DNA of 64,000 nt from NCBI GenBank assembly GCA_963707465.1, contig CAVPQK010000015.1, positions 1,674,001 through 1,738,000 of the forward strand, read 5' to 3'. Source of the stretch: Bog-159 sp963707465. GTDB taxonomy: Bacteria; Acidobacteriota; Terriglobia; Bryobacterales; Bryobacteraceae. A model generated the notes under the pieces. The model saw only the letters and a list, made by a program, of their open reading frames with translations. It made no database searches and had not been told where the DNA came from. The translations under genes were made by a program, and so were the position numbers. Shown one piece after another: positions 41,514 to 49,555 of the stretch. Every line of letters starts with the position of its first letter. Position 1 is the stretch's first letter.

Positions 41514-42050
41514 ATGACCACACCAGAACTCCAGGAAAGGTTCCAGACCGTGGTTGATCAGCACAAGAAAATCCTCTACAAGGTCTGCAACTCGTACTGC
41601 AGGAACCGCGACTACCGGGACGATCTGGCGCAGGAGATCATCATCCAGCTATGGCGATCTTTCGGCAAGTTCGACGAGCGTTACAGGTTTTCCACCTGGA
41701 TGTACCGGATCGCCCTCAACGTTGCGATTTCGTTCTATCGCCGCGAGAATAGACGAACACGATATGTCGTTTCCGACGAGGAGCATCTTCTGGAAGCGAT
41801 CGATGAGACGAAAAATCAGCCTGAAGAGATACGGCTCCTTTACGAATTCATAGAGGTACTTGACCCGCTGAACAAGGCGCTCGTCCTGCTCTATTTGGAC
41901 GGGCACAACTACCAGGAAATCGGGGAAGTGCTAGGCATTAGTGAAACCAACGTGGCAACGAAGATAAGCAGATTGAAAAGCAAGATGAAGCAGGAATTTC
42001 GGGGAACTGGCCAGACTGAATCCCCGGCTAAATCGAGGACCGAGACATGA
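41514..42050 (+). CDS. ECF-family RNA polymerase sigma factor
   Basis: A 178-residue extracytoplasmic-function sigma factor. Region 2 (about residues 12-82) has NRDYRDDLAQEIIIQLWRSF and FSTWMYRIALNVAISFYRRE; region 4 (about 115-168) has LDPLNKALVLLYLDGHNYQE and GISETNVATKISRLKSKMKQ as the helix-turn-helix. AGGGAG lies 6 bases before the ATG. The stop overlaps the start of the following membrane-protein gene (ATGATGG), a typical sigma/anti-sigma layout. It directs transcription in response to a membrane-sensed signal that cannot be inferred. Confidence 0.93.
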   Translation: MTTPELQERFQTVVDQHKKILYKVCNSYCRNRDYRDDLAQEIIIQLWRSFGKFDERYRFSTWMYRIALNVAISFYRRENRRTRYVVSDEEHLLEAIDETKNQPEEIRLLYEFIEVLDPLNKALVLLYLDGHNYQEIGEVLGISETNVATKISRLKSKMKQEFRGTGQTESPAKSRTET

Positions 42051-42727
42051 TGGAACTGGATGAACTCAAGCAGAAGTGGGCGGCGCACGATCGTAAGCTC
42101 GAAGTGAACATCCGCCTGACCCGTCAGCTTCTAACCGCGACAAAAATGAACCGCGCGCGGTCCGCATTGCAGCGCCTGGCCGTTATCCTGGCATTGGAGT
42201 CCGTCGTTGCGCTTGCCGTCATCATCGTACTTGGCTCCTTCATCGGCGACCACATTGCGATGGTGCGGTTTGCGGTGCCCGCTGCCGCCCTGGACCTGTT
42301 CGAGATTGCAAGCTTGATTGTGCTGATACAGCAGATTCGGCGCGCACTTTACATTGACTATAGCAATCCGGTTGCCGCCATTCAGAAGCAGCTTGAATCT
42401 CTTCGGATGCTACAGATCCGTCACTTCCAGTGGACGCTTCTGCTAGCGCCTCTCCTTTGGACACCGCTCCTAATTGTCGCGCTAGAGGGATTTTTGCGGG
42501 TAGACGCTTACAAAACAGTCGGAGCCGCTTATCTGCTCGCCAATCTGTTATTCGGGCTGGCCATCATCCCGCTGGCGATATGGTTGTCGAAGAAATTCGG
42601 CGACCGTATGGACCGCTCCCCGAAGATTCAGAGGCTCATGAAGGAGCTCGCGGGGTACAACCTGAACGCCGCCTCCGGCTTTCTCGCCACACTATCCGAA
42701 TTCGAGGAGGAGAAGCGGGATACGTGA
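42047..42727 (+). CDS. Membrane protein, probable partner (anti-sigma) of the ECF sigma factor
   Basis: A 226-residue protein with a soluble N-terminal part beginning MMELDELKQKWAAHDRKLEV, then four hydrophobic segments (about residues 43-65, 72-95, 122-145, 158-185). The C-terminus returns to the cytoplasm (FGDRMDRSPKIQRLMKELAG). No zinc-finger anti-sigma motif is visible, so the anti-sigma role rests on the overlap with the sigma gene (4 bases) and the membrane topology. The EL(K)xxW start occurs in several sigma-linked membrane proteins of Bacteroidetes and Acidobacteria. Confidence 0.8.
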   Translation: MMELDELKQKWAAHDRKLEVNIRLTRQLLTATKMNRARSALQRLAVILALESVVALAVIIVLGSFIGDHIAMVRFAVPAAALDLFEIASLIVLIQQIRRALYIDYSNPVAAIQKQLESLRMLQIRHFQWTLLLAPLLWTPLLIVALEGFLRVDAYKTVGAAYLLANLLFGLAIIPLAIWLSKKFGDRMDRSPKIQRLMKELAGYNLNAASGFLATLSEFEEEKRDT

Positions 42728-42879
42728 CGGTCGGTGAGCCGGCCGCGATAACTCCCGGTCGTCGGCCATCCGGAAGTACCCACTTGAGCGGCAGTTGGCA
42801 TCCCGCCAAAAGTGGCCGCTTGCTGAACGCTCCTGGATTACGGGCGGGCTGTTAACCACAGGGCTAGGTTCCACTCGAC

Positions 42880-43500
42880 GAACAAGAGCGGAGTAATATA
42901 ACCGGTGGTGTCGCCAAGGGATACTCTGTGAAGGCGCCGGCGGTGGTGATGCGGCCGATTTTATCGCCGGCGTTTCGGTGAACCACACAGCCCCGTCCGG
43001 GCCGGCTGTTATAATGGCGGGAGCGTCTCGGTGACCGAGCCGGAGGTGGTGATCCGCCCGATGTAGTCGCCCTTATAATTGGTGAACCACAGAGCGCCGT
43101 CTGGCCCGCTCACGATCCAATGGGGGCCAAAGTTGTTGCCAAGCGCGGGCGCCACCGCTGATAGGAGTCGGCACGGGGTACTCGGTAACCACGCCGCTTG
43201 TGGTGATGTGCCCGATCTGGCTGGCGTTGGGCTGCACTTCGACGAACCATAGGGCTCCGTCTGGCCCCACTGTGATCCCGTAGGGCTCGGCATTCGCGGT
43301 TGGGAGGTCAAACTCGATGATGGTCCCGGCTGTGGTGATGCGCCCGATCTTGTTGCCGTCCCACTCGGTAAACCATAGCGCTCCGTCCGGACCGAGCGTT
43401 ATTGCGCTGGGGTCGCTGCCGGGTGTCGGCACGGCGTACTCGGTGATCGCTCCGCTTCCACTAAAACGAGCGATCTTATTGGCGCTCGATTCCGTAAACC
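42880..43500 (-). pseudogene. Remnant of a virginiamycin B lyase-like (streptogramin lyase) beta-propeller gene
   Basis: Repeats with the blade signature GPDGALWFT(E/N)...NKIGRIT(T)xG appear in two or three minus-strand frames: FTESSANKIARFSGSGAITE, GPDGALWFTEWDGNKIGRIT, GPDGALWFVEVQPNASQIGH, GPDGALWFTNYKGDYIGRIT and a last copy near 42970. Such proteins form seven-bladed propellers; true Vgb cleaves streptogramin B, but most homologues are uncharacterised exported proteins. The frame breaks near 43160 and 42990, and both ends are missing, so it is a decayed fragment. Confidence 0.78.
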
Positions 43501-43716
43501 CTCGTTAGCAAAGTCTTCACCGCTGAAGACCCGCTGCAAATCGACGTGGCTTTCGGTGCCAGAGAAGATGAAAATGTCGCCGTCGCAATTAATTTCGCCG
43601 ACGTTCAGTACAGGAAAACGATACTGCCATCGTATGCACGCTATCTTTATGTCGTCGCTTGGGCCGACGGCCTGGCATCATTCCGAGTCCGCGTCGAGTT
43701 GACCATGCGCCAATGA
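43498..43716 (+). pseudogene. Short coding remnant, unknown family
   Basis: An open stretch without a start codon reads VSKVFTAEDPLQIDVAFGAR, then EDENVAVAINFADVQYRKTI and LPSYARYLYVVAWADGLASF to a TGA at 43714. The alternation of hydrophobic and polar residues looks like real beta-rich protein. It probably represents the 3' end of a gene whose 5' part was replaced by the virginiamycin-lyase-like remnant. Family unknown. Confidence 0.35.
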
Positions 43717-43889
43717 CAAGGCACCTGGACCGCGCGCGCCTGGGATGCTCGAAATCTCCACGCCGCGGCCAAAAACTGCCCGCGCGGTCCAGATACGGCG
43801 TTCGCGGAAGTGAAGCACCGACCTCGGTCGGACCGTCGGCCACCCAGATCAGGTTCCGGGAAAGGCGCCGCTTTCGGAGGCGTTGTTCG

Positions 43890-44050
43890 TTCATATCGGT
43901 AGCGGTTGCGGGTCGGCATGTGCGCGGATTCAGGCCTTCGGTTTCGCCTCCGCGGTAGGACACCCGGACGACCAACTCGTCGCTGGGGCTGGCAGCGTTC
44001 GAGGGCGGCTGCGGTCCGGGGCGCTCCTCCCACTCGAACCATTATCCGAA
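43890..44050 (-). pseudogene. Fragment homologous to the gene at 48706-48969
   Basis: On the minus strand a frame reads GFEWEERPGPQPPSNAASPSDELVVRVSYRG, which aligns with WFEWEDRPGPEPVSNAIGPDDELVIQHYVVG from the reading frame at 48706-48969. The DNA around both is recognisably similar over about 140 bp. The N-terminal two thirds are missing here, so this is a broken paralogue. Function unknown. Confidence 0.5.
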
Positions 44051-44078
44051 TGAGGACCTCTCAAAGAGGGCCGCGCGC

Positions 44079-45119
44079 CTACTTCTTAATGAACTCGACG
44101 CGGCGGTTGTTGGCCCTGCCGCCTGGTGTGTCATTGGTGTCAATGGGCTTGGCCGCGCCGAAGCCATTGGACGCAAGGCGGCCGGCGTCGATGGCGAACT
44201 GCGACACCAGGACGGACTGTACCGCCTGCGCGCGCCGCTTCGACAGGTCGAGGTTGTGCGCGTCGTTGCCGACCGAGTCGGTGTAGCCGTCAATCTCCAG
44301 CTTCAGATCTGGATTCTTGGTGAAGGCCGTGGCCACCAGCTTGAGGACCGCGGCGGATTCCGGCTTAAGCTTGGCGCTGTCGGTATCGAACAGGATGCCG
44401 TGGGTCACGTACTTGCCGGTGGAGGCGATGACGGATGAGAAGTCGGGAGCCGACTAGGCGATGCGCACCTTGCGAATGGCGGTGGGTCGGTACCGGCCAT
44501 CGTCGAAGTTGACCGCGTCGATGACCGGAATCTGCACCTGATTTGCATCCAGCACGCGCTTGCCGTTAACATAAGCGCGGAAGCGGCCCTGCTGAACCCA
44601 GATGGCAAAGTCGACTGGCTTGGAGGTGTCGATCCCCTTCACTTCCGCATCGCCAATGTTCCCATCCTTCCCGCTCCAACTCAAGTTCACGGTTTGACCA
44701 TCCCCTTCTCCGCGGACGATGCCGACGAGCGCATCGTCGCCATCGGCGCGGAACTTCCATTCCATTTCGCCGCTGCCTACAAACTGAAGTTCAAAAGTGA
44801 AGTTGGACGGGAGTATGGATTTTCGGAAGGGAAAGAGTGACGGTTTCGGCGGCATAAAGCTCCTGCGTGCTCCGCCGGTGCGCAACTCGACCTTGCCATC
44901 GCGCACCTTCCAGTGCGGCGGCGGGGTCTCGGCCTCCATGTCGGAAAAATCGTCGAAAAAGATGGTTTTCTCTCCGGGGACGAACTCGATCGCGGCGGAC
45001 TTCATCTGCGGTTGATCGGTGGCTGCTGCTTGCGCGGACGATGGCGCCGCGCCTGCAAGTGCTATGAACGCCGCAAACGCGGCAGGTACGAACAAAGATG
45101 TGATTCTGCGGTCCGACAT
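44079..45119 (-). pseudogene. Exported LamG-like/OmpA-domain protein gene split by an in-frame amber stop
   Basis: Read through, the gene encodes 346 residues. It has a signal peptide (SLFVPAAFAAFIALAGAAPSSAQ), a beta-sandwich part (TIFFDDFSDMEAETPPPHWKV, then TFELQFVGSGEMEWKF, FAIWVQQGRFRAYVNGKRVLD) ending KVRIA, and then an OmpA/MotB peptidoglycan-binding domain (YVTHGILFDTDSAKLKPESA, DGYTDSVGNDAHNLDLSKRRAQAV, PGGRANNRRVEFI). A TAG at 44454-44456 interrupts the frame exactly between the two; reading continues in the same frame with SAPDFSSVIASTGKYVTHG. The OmpA half might be made from a GTG at 44408, but it would lack a signal peptide. The split is a point nonsense mutation or a sequencing error. 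Confidence 0.82.
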
Positions 45120-45140
45120 GGACTATCCTTTCACTGGATG

Positions 45141-45158
45141 GGTCGCTGAGGAGCGACC
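45141..45158. repeat. Hairpin in the leader of the OmpA-like gene
   Basis: GGTCGCT, loop GAGG, AGCGACC is a perfect 7-bp inverted repeat located 22 bp upstream of the gene start at 45119 and 20 bp from the end of the IS element. It may be a leader structure or operator half-sites. Confidence 0.35.
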
Positions 45159-45175
45159 ATCGCTACTGCGCGGGA

Positions 45176-45919
45176 CTAGGTCTTTGACCGCTTGAAAGAG
45201 TTCTGTTTATAACCGAACTTGCGGCGGGCCGCTTTGCGATCAAACCGCCAGTTGATCTTGGTACGATTCCGGTTCGTCTGCCGATTCCAGGCGCGCGCCT
45301 CTCGTTTCAGCGTCTTCAGATCTGGGATTCTCCGCTTTCCTAAGCATTGCCGCGCAAACATCCCGATCTCAATTTCCGCCTGGTTCAGCCAACTTCCATG
45401 CTTGGGCGTGTGGTGGACGGTAAAGCAGTTCCAGACTTCGCTGGCCATTTCCTTCCCAAACAAGTCGGTTAAGGATTTCTGACGGTGGCTGCTGAGGTTA
45501 TCCATCACTAAATGGATCGTCTCAGCTTTTGGATACTGTAAGGCCAAATGGAATAGGACTTGCGCGAACTGGAAACCCGATCGATCCGGGGTCGGGAAGG
45601 TGAAATGGCGTCCGGCTTTGGGTTCCACAGCGCAGAAGACATTGGCCGTGCCGCAGCGTTCGTATTCGTTGTCTCGCCTCGCCTCGCGGCCTGGCCTGGC
45701 CAGCGCCGGCGGACGGACGTCGGCATGCAAAGTGACCGGTTTCTCGTCCAAGCAGACCACCGGTTGGGCAGCATCGTACGGCCGCTCATAGGTTCCCAGC
45801 ACGTCCTCCATCCTGTCGATATAGTCTTCATTGAGGTCAGCCACGCACCACATTTTTTTCCCGCCACGGCTTGAGGTCGTGGTGGAGCAGCAGGATCCGG
45901 ATAGTCTCTCTTCCCACAC
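45176..45919 (-). CDS. IS630 transposase, catalytic (DDE) part
   Basis: A 247-codon frame with the DDE domain: VVCLDEKPVTLHADVRPP (first Asp), HLVMDNLSSHRQKSL (second Asp) and HGSWLNQAEIEIG (Glu), the D-D-E triad of IS630 transposases. The start shown is the longest in frame; the true product is a fusion with the upstream frame (45837-46322), joined after LKPWRE and continuing MWCVADLNEDYIDRMEDVL. The last codon before the stop is a threonine; the TAG is formed by the TA target duplicate plus the flanking base, so it depends on the insertion site. Confidence 0.88.
   Translation of the reverse strand: MWEERLSGSCCSTTTSSRGGKKMWCVADLNEDYIDRMEDVLGTYERPYDAAQPVVCLDEKPVTLHADVRPPALARPGREARRDNEYERCGTANVFCAVEPKAGRHFTFPTPDRSGFQFAQVLFHLALQYPKAETIHLVMDNLSSHRQKSLTDLFGKEMASEVWNCFTVHHTPKHGSWLNQAEIEIGMFARQCLGKRRIPDLKTLKREARAWNRQTNRNRTKINWRFDRKAARRKFGYKQNSFKRSKT
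45179..45205. repeat. Left terminal inverted repeat of the IS630 element
   Basis: It starts GGTCTTTGACCGCTTGAAA and pairs with 46349-46375 in inverted orientation. The transposase stop codon lies across this end. Confidence 0.88.
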
Positions 45920-46322
45920 GGGGAACCAATTTCCGCTTTATCGTTTCTTCAGCCACCAAGCGGACCGTCCAGCGGGCGCGGCCGCGGGGAGGGTCGGCGC
46001 ACACCATGGCGATGATCCGCTGCTTCTGGTTGTTGTCCAGCACTTCGGCGGCGCCGGGGCGCTGCTTTTCATAAAGAGCGCTCGTCAGTCCGGCCATCTG
46101 ATAGCGGTGGCCGAGCCGGCGAATGGCCTGTGGGGTGAGCGGAATCATCTTGGCAATCTGTGGAGCACTGACATGCTCCGCCAACTGCAACAGGGTCAAG
46201 GCGCGCAGAACCACGCGGACTTGTTGGATCCCGCCTTTCAGGAGGCTGCGTAATTCCAGTTGATCCTTCTTGGCAATATCGATGTTCAGAGGTGGACGGC
46301 CCATACCCTGAGTATGCGCCAA
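45837..46322 (-). CDS. IS630 transposase, N-terminal helix-turn-helix part
   Basis: A 161-codon frame encoding the DNA-binding half: KGGIQQVRVVLRALTLLQLA, VSAPQIAKMIPLTPQAIRRL (helix-turn-helix), then RGRARWTVRLVAEETIKRKL and HHDLKPWREKNVVRG before the stop at 45837. The frame breaks at a run of seven A residues (T7 on the plus strand at 45853-45859). Losing one A restores LKPWREKMWCVADLNED. This is either a slippage site used to make the full transposase or an inactivating indel. Confidence 0.88.
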   Translation of the reverse strand: MAHTQGMGRPPLNIDIAKKDQLELRSLLKGGIQQVRVVLRALTLLQLAEHVSAPQIAKMIPLTPQAIRRLGHRYQMAGLTSALYEKQRPGAAEVLDNNQKQRIIAMVCADPPRGRARWTVRLVAEETIKRKLVPRVGRETIRILLLHHDLKPWREKNVVRG

Positions 46323-46348
46323 AACAACTCTGCATAAAAATGGTTTTT

Positions 46349-46375
46349 CAGAACTATTTCAGGCGGTCAAAGACC
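46349..46375. repeat. Right terminal inverted repeat of the IS630 element
   Basis: It ends GGCGGTCAAAGACC, the complement of the left end with two mismatches, and is followed by the TA target duplicate at 46376-46377. Confidence 0.88.
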
Positions 46376-46594
46376 TAGATTTGCGATCCCGGCTTCCGGT
46401 AGCGTAATATACTCCGCCGCGACGGCGCTCTTAGCGGCTATGTTCGGCTTTTCCGCTAATATCGGCAGCCTAGACCGCACAGAGAAGCCGGTCTTCATCC
46501 ACGCGATGGCGGATCTGGCGGCTTACGCGTGGCAGTCGTTCGGGCCGTCCTTCAGCAGGCGCACGCGCAGTACTGGTTTCGCCCCGTTTCCCGC

Positions 46595-47971
46595 TTACGG
46601 CAGCACTTGGAAATTGAAGTAGCTGCTAAGCGTGCCGCTGGGCGTCGTGACTTCCACCGGGCCGGTCGTAGCGCCGGTCGGTATGAGCGCCAAAATATGG
46701 GTAGGCGCGAAGATTGTGAAACTGGCGGGAGTACCGTTAAAGGTAATGCTAGTCGTGCCGGTCAGATCGTTTCCGATGATATCGATATATTCCTCCACTG
46801 GACTCGCGACGGGCGATGTTTTGATGAATGGGGCAAGTCCCATGGATAGGCGATAGACCGTGCCATTGTCGACCTGCCCGCCGGTGGTTGTCCCGTAGAG
46901 GTTGCCGTCCGTGGCCTGCGTCAGCGCGCTGCAGGGCGATGCACCGTCGGACGCGGAGAGGCTTTTCAGGCTCTTGCACACGCCGCGGGCGATCTGGAAG
47001 ATCGTACCTAGGTCGTTCGCGCCGCCAAGTCTCGTTGTCCCATAATAGCTGCCGTCGGTCGCCTGCACCAGTCCTGCCTGGGGCTGTTCGCCGTCGGTAT
47101 AAGCAAAGCTGTGCAGGGTCGTCAGCTTGCCCTGTGGCGTGACTTTGAAGACTGTGCCGCAGCCTTGCTCGCACTGGCTACTGGTTCCGCCCCAGGCTGT
47201 GGTCCCATAGAAATTGCCGTCGCTTCCTTGTATCAATCCGGCATAGGGCGCGGCGCCGTCCGTGCAGTTCTTGATGGAGCAGAAAGTGTAAAGCGTTGTA
47301 AAGACACCGCCGGACGTTATTCGGAAGACTGTACCGGGCTGGTTGGCTCCCAAACCGCCAGTTGTCCCGTAAAAGTTACCGTCGGTCCCTTGCACCAATC
47401 CGCCTCGGGGGTAGCCGCCGTCTGTGCATCCGGGATCGCCACAGAAGCTGTGGAGCGTAATCAGCGGGCCATCGTAATATGTGAACTGGAAGATGGTGCC
47501 ACCTGCGCCGTTCGCCCCATATTCGGAGGTCGTCCCGTAGAACTTCGAGTCTATGGGGCTTTCTATCAGTCCGCCAACGGGCGTGCCGCCATCGGCGCAA
47601 TTGGCTAAGGCGCAAAAGCTGTAGAGCGTACTCAGTGTGCCTTCCGGAGAAATCTGAAAGAGCGCGCCATTGGTGTTCATTCCGCCCGTCTCGGTGACGC
47701 CATAGAAGTCGTCCGAGAACCCTAGCAACAGTCCAGCCATGGGACCGTTGCCGTCGGGACAGCCGGTGGAGACGCAAAAGCTATAGAGCGGATCGATCCC
47801 GCCCCTTAGCGTGAATTTGAACACCGTGCCACCCAAATCCGCTCCACCTCCGTAGGTTGTTCCGTAGAGATTCGCGTCTACCCCTTCGACCAAGCTTCCA
47901 AAGGGGTAACTACCGTTCGTCCCATCAAAAACCTTGAGTACGGTAAAGGTTTGGGCAGGCGACGCGGCCAC
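46595..47971 (-). CDS. GloVer-repeat (TIGR03803) beta-propeller protein with C-terminal IPT-like domain
   Basis: A 458-residue extracellular-type protein made of repeats of about 50 residues with the pattern GLVQGTDGNFYGTTxxGGxxxxGTVFKITPxGxLTTLYSF, for example GLIQGSDGNFYGTTAWGG and GLVQATDGSYYGTTRLGG, about seven copies. The last 80 residues (TSITFNGTPASFTIFAPTHILALIP, GPVEVTTPSG) resemble a TIG/IPT domain. The start shown (GTG at 47971) gives no signal peptide. A better N-terminus, MKQTISTQTRNRWKRALA, starts at ATG 48050 in the next frame, and the hydrophobic core PASALCVATVAASPA is in this frame, so a 1-base indel near 47995 has split the signal peptide. Function unknown. Confidence 0.82.
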   Translation of the reverse strand: MAASPAQTFTVLKVFDGTNGSYPFGSLVEGVDANLYGTTYGGGADLGGTVFKFTLRGGIDPLYSFCVSTGCPDGNGPMAGLLLGFSDDFYGVTETGGMNTNGALFQISPEGTLSTLYSFCALANCADGGTPVGGLIESPIDSKFYGTTSEYGANGAGGTIFQFTYYDGPLITLHSFCGDPGCTDGGYPRGGLVQGTDGNFYGTTGGLGANQPGTVFRITSGGVFTTLYTFCSIKNCTDGAAPYAGLIQGSDGNFYGTTAWGGTSSQCEQGCGTVFKVTPQGKLTTLHSFAYTDGEQPQAGLVQATDGSYYGTTRLGGANDLGTIFQIARGVCKSLKSLSASDGASPCSALTQATDGNLYGTTTGGQVDNGTVYRLSMGLAPFIKTSPVASPVEEYIDIIGNDLTGTTSITFNGTPASFTIFAPTHILALIPTGATTGPVEVTTPSGTLSSYFNFQVLP

Positions 47972-48050
47972 AGTCGCGACGCAGAGCGCGGAAGCAGGCT
48001 AAGGCCCTCTTCCAGCGGTTTCGTGTTTGCGTGCTAATCGTCTGTTTCAT
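47972..48050 (-). pseudogene. Frameshifted signal-peptide start of the GloVer-repeat gene
   Basis: ATG 48050 with AAGGAA about 9 bases upstream starts MKQTISTQTRNRWKRALA, a typical basic signal-peptide head. The hydrophobic core that should follow lies in the adjacent frame. An indel around 47990-48000 disconnects the two, so the gene may not be exported as it stands. Confidence 0.6.
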
Positions 48051-48705
48051 TTGTTTTCGCTTCCTTTTCGCTTTCTTGAATTTACGCGTCAGCAGCGATT
48101 TTGCCGCCACGCCTCAGTAGGCAGAATACGTTGTGCCGTCGCCGCTGTGAAGTTTCATCGCCCATTGAAACGGTCACTAGGTAACGTTACATCTTGTTTG
48201 CAATACCTTGCGATCTGCTGGATGAACGGAGCTAGAGGCCCGGATGAGCGCAGCCGCAACCAGCCCCGGTGGCCATCTGTAGCCAATTGGTTGCGCTGGA
48301 GGCCAGCAGTGCCTTTCCGAAAGCGCACGGCATCGCCGGTTTGGGGGCATTGAGAGGTTGGTTCTCATCTTCCTTCCCGCATCTCTGCCGGTGTGCCACG
48401 CGCCGTTTCCACGTATTTTCGGCTCCAGACTGGCTTGTGCCGAATCCAGGATTTGCTGCGGGCACCGAAGACGGTCGCGTTTTGTCGCATACTGGGGTGA
48501 AACTGGCGATAAGGCTTGAAGGCGCATCGGGAATTCCGCTGTGCCGTCAAGGAGCAGACCGAAATGGAACCTCCCGTGATCGCCACGGCATCCGCCGGCA
48601 TCGTCATTTTCTCGTTAATCAGGAACTGGCTCTGGGGACGGGCATTGTCCATGTTCCAAGTGCGCGGAAACGGGCAGTAGCGGTCGGGGCCGTGACTGCG
48701 CGGAT
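48051..48705. other. No supportable gene
   Basis: About 655 bp. Reading frames exist on both strands but none has a ribosome-binding site, domain or protein-like composition that I can defend. It is probably degraded coding sequence or spacer within the accessory region. Confidence 0.4.
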
Positions 48706-48969
48706 TCAGCCCATCGGTTTCCCCACCACGTAGTGCTGGATGACGAGTTCGTCGTCGGGGCCGATAGCGTTTGAGACTGGTTCAGGGCCGGGGCGATCCT
48801 CCCATTCAAACCAGTTGTCGTCGCGCTCGGGCGGCGCTATTTCCTCTGGCGGTATTTGCCTCACGGTAACGACGTGCCGTGGGCCGGTGTAATCCTCGGG
48901 CAGCGTCTTCAGATATCCTTTCCTTATGTCACTCAATTCGCCGTACCGCTCTCGCGCTGTGCGCGCCAT
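48706..48969 (-). CDS. Conserved hypothetical protein
   Basis: A frame of 87 residues from ATG 48969: MARTARERYGELSDIRKGYL, KTLPEDYTGPRHVVTVRQIP, PEEIAPPERDDNWFEWEDRP, GPEPVSNAIGPDDELVIQHY. It looks like real, soluble protein, and a broken homologue lies at 43890-44050. The start is uncertain: the same CCATGG gives an ATG on each strand, and the DinB-like gene on the plus strand begins at 48926 or 48968. Family unknown. Confidence 0.5.
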   Translation of the reverse strand: MARTARERYGELSDIRKGYLKTLPEDYTGPRHVVTVRQIPPEEIAPPERDDNWFEWEDRPGPEPVSNAIGPDDELVIQHYVVGKPMG

Positions 48970-49396
48970 GGTGCTCTTGCACGAGGAACACCTTCGCCGC
49001 TTCGTCCACACTTGGAGGCGGGCCTTGGCGGCCTCAGTGAGCCTGCCACCCACCGATGACCGCTCCTATGCCTCGCTAGCCGCTTTGGGACGGCACGTGC
49101 TGGGCTCGGCCGGTGGCTACATGGTCTGGATGTGTGAGGTGTTGACATTACCCGACCCCGGAATCCGCCCCGCCCCGGTCGTGGGTTCGATCGTCCGCGA
49201 TGCGGACGACTACCTGGAGCACGTTCTGGAGCGGTGGCGGACCCCGCTTCGGGAAGTTCCCGGCGAACGATTGGAGACTCCCGAGTACCCATCGCGATGG
49301 CAGACGCGCTATTGTATCGACGCCATGTTGGAGCATGCGGTCATGCATCCCATCCGCCACGCCTTCCAGTTGGATGAGCTGATCAAGGATCGCTGA
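48926..49396 (+). CDS. DinB-like four-helix protein
   Basis: A 156-residue cytoplasmic protein resembling the DinB/YfiT superfamily. It has LLHEEHLRRFVHTWRRA near the N-terminus, ASLAALGRHVLGSAGGYMVWM in the second helix (potential metal-ligand His) and MLEHAVMHPIRHAFQLDELI at the end with the expected HxxxH-type pair. The start is uncertain between ATG 48926 and ATG 48968; the first overlaps the minus-strand hypothetical gene by 44 bp. Members are metal-dependent transferases for low-molecular-weight thiols or have unknown roles. Confidence 0.78.
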   Translation: MSLNSPYRSRAVRAMVLLHEEHLRRFVHTWRRALAASVSLPPTDDRSYASLAALGRHVLGSAGGYMVWMCEVLTLPDPGIRPAPVVGSIVRDADDYLEHVLERWRTPLREVPGERLETPEYPSRWQTRYCIDAMLEHAVMHPIRHAFQLDELIKDR

Positions 49397-49432
49397 TGTG
49401 ACTCGCCTGGAGGGCGGCCAATCTTGCCCGCA

Positions 49433-49450
49433 GCCGCCTTTTGAGGCGGC
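49433..49450. terminator. GC-rich hairpin after the DinB-like gene
   Basis: GCCGCCT, loop TTTG, AGGCGGC is a perfect 7-bp stem 37 bases after the stop codon. No T-run follows, so it is a weak candidate for termination or mRNA protection. Confidence 0.35.
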
Positions 49451-49555
49451 CTGACCCCCTTTAGAGAGAGCGAAAACCCCCATTTCCCGCCCCGACAATC
49501 GCGCTATAGTGGTGTTGATATCGGCGGAATTCCATAACCACCACGGAGGCTACCT

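Larger units (their letters stand above)
45179..46375 (-). mobile_element. Complete IS630-family insertion sequence with TA target duplication
   Basis: A 1197-bp element bounded by near-perfect inverted repeats of about 27 bp. The left end begins GGTCTTTGACCGC and the right end finishes with its complement GGTCAAAGACC; the arms differ at only two positions. TA dinucleotides flank both ends (45177-45178 and 46376-46377), the IS630/Tc1-mariner target duplication. It carries the two transposase reading frames listed separately. It sits about 57 bp upstream of the OmpA-like gene and may have separated that gene from its promoter. Confidence 0.92.

Noticed and set aside
46440..46622. 60-codon frame after the IS630 element
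   Set aside because: No ribosome-binding site or homologous motif and it overlaps the end of the GloVer gene.
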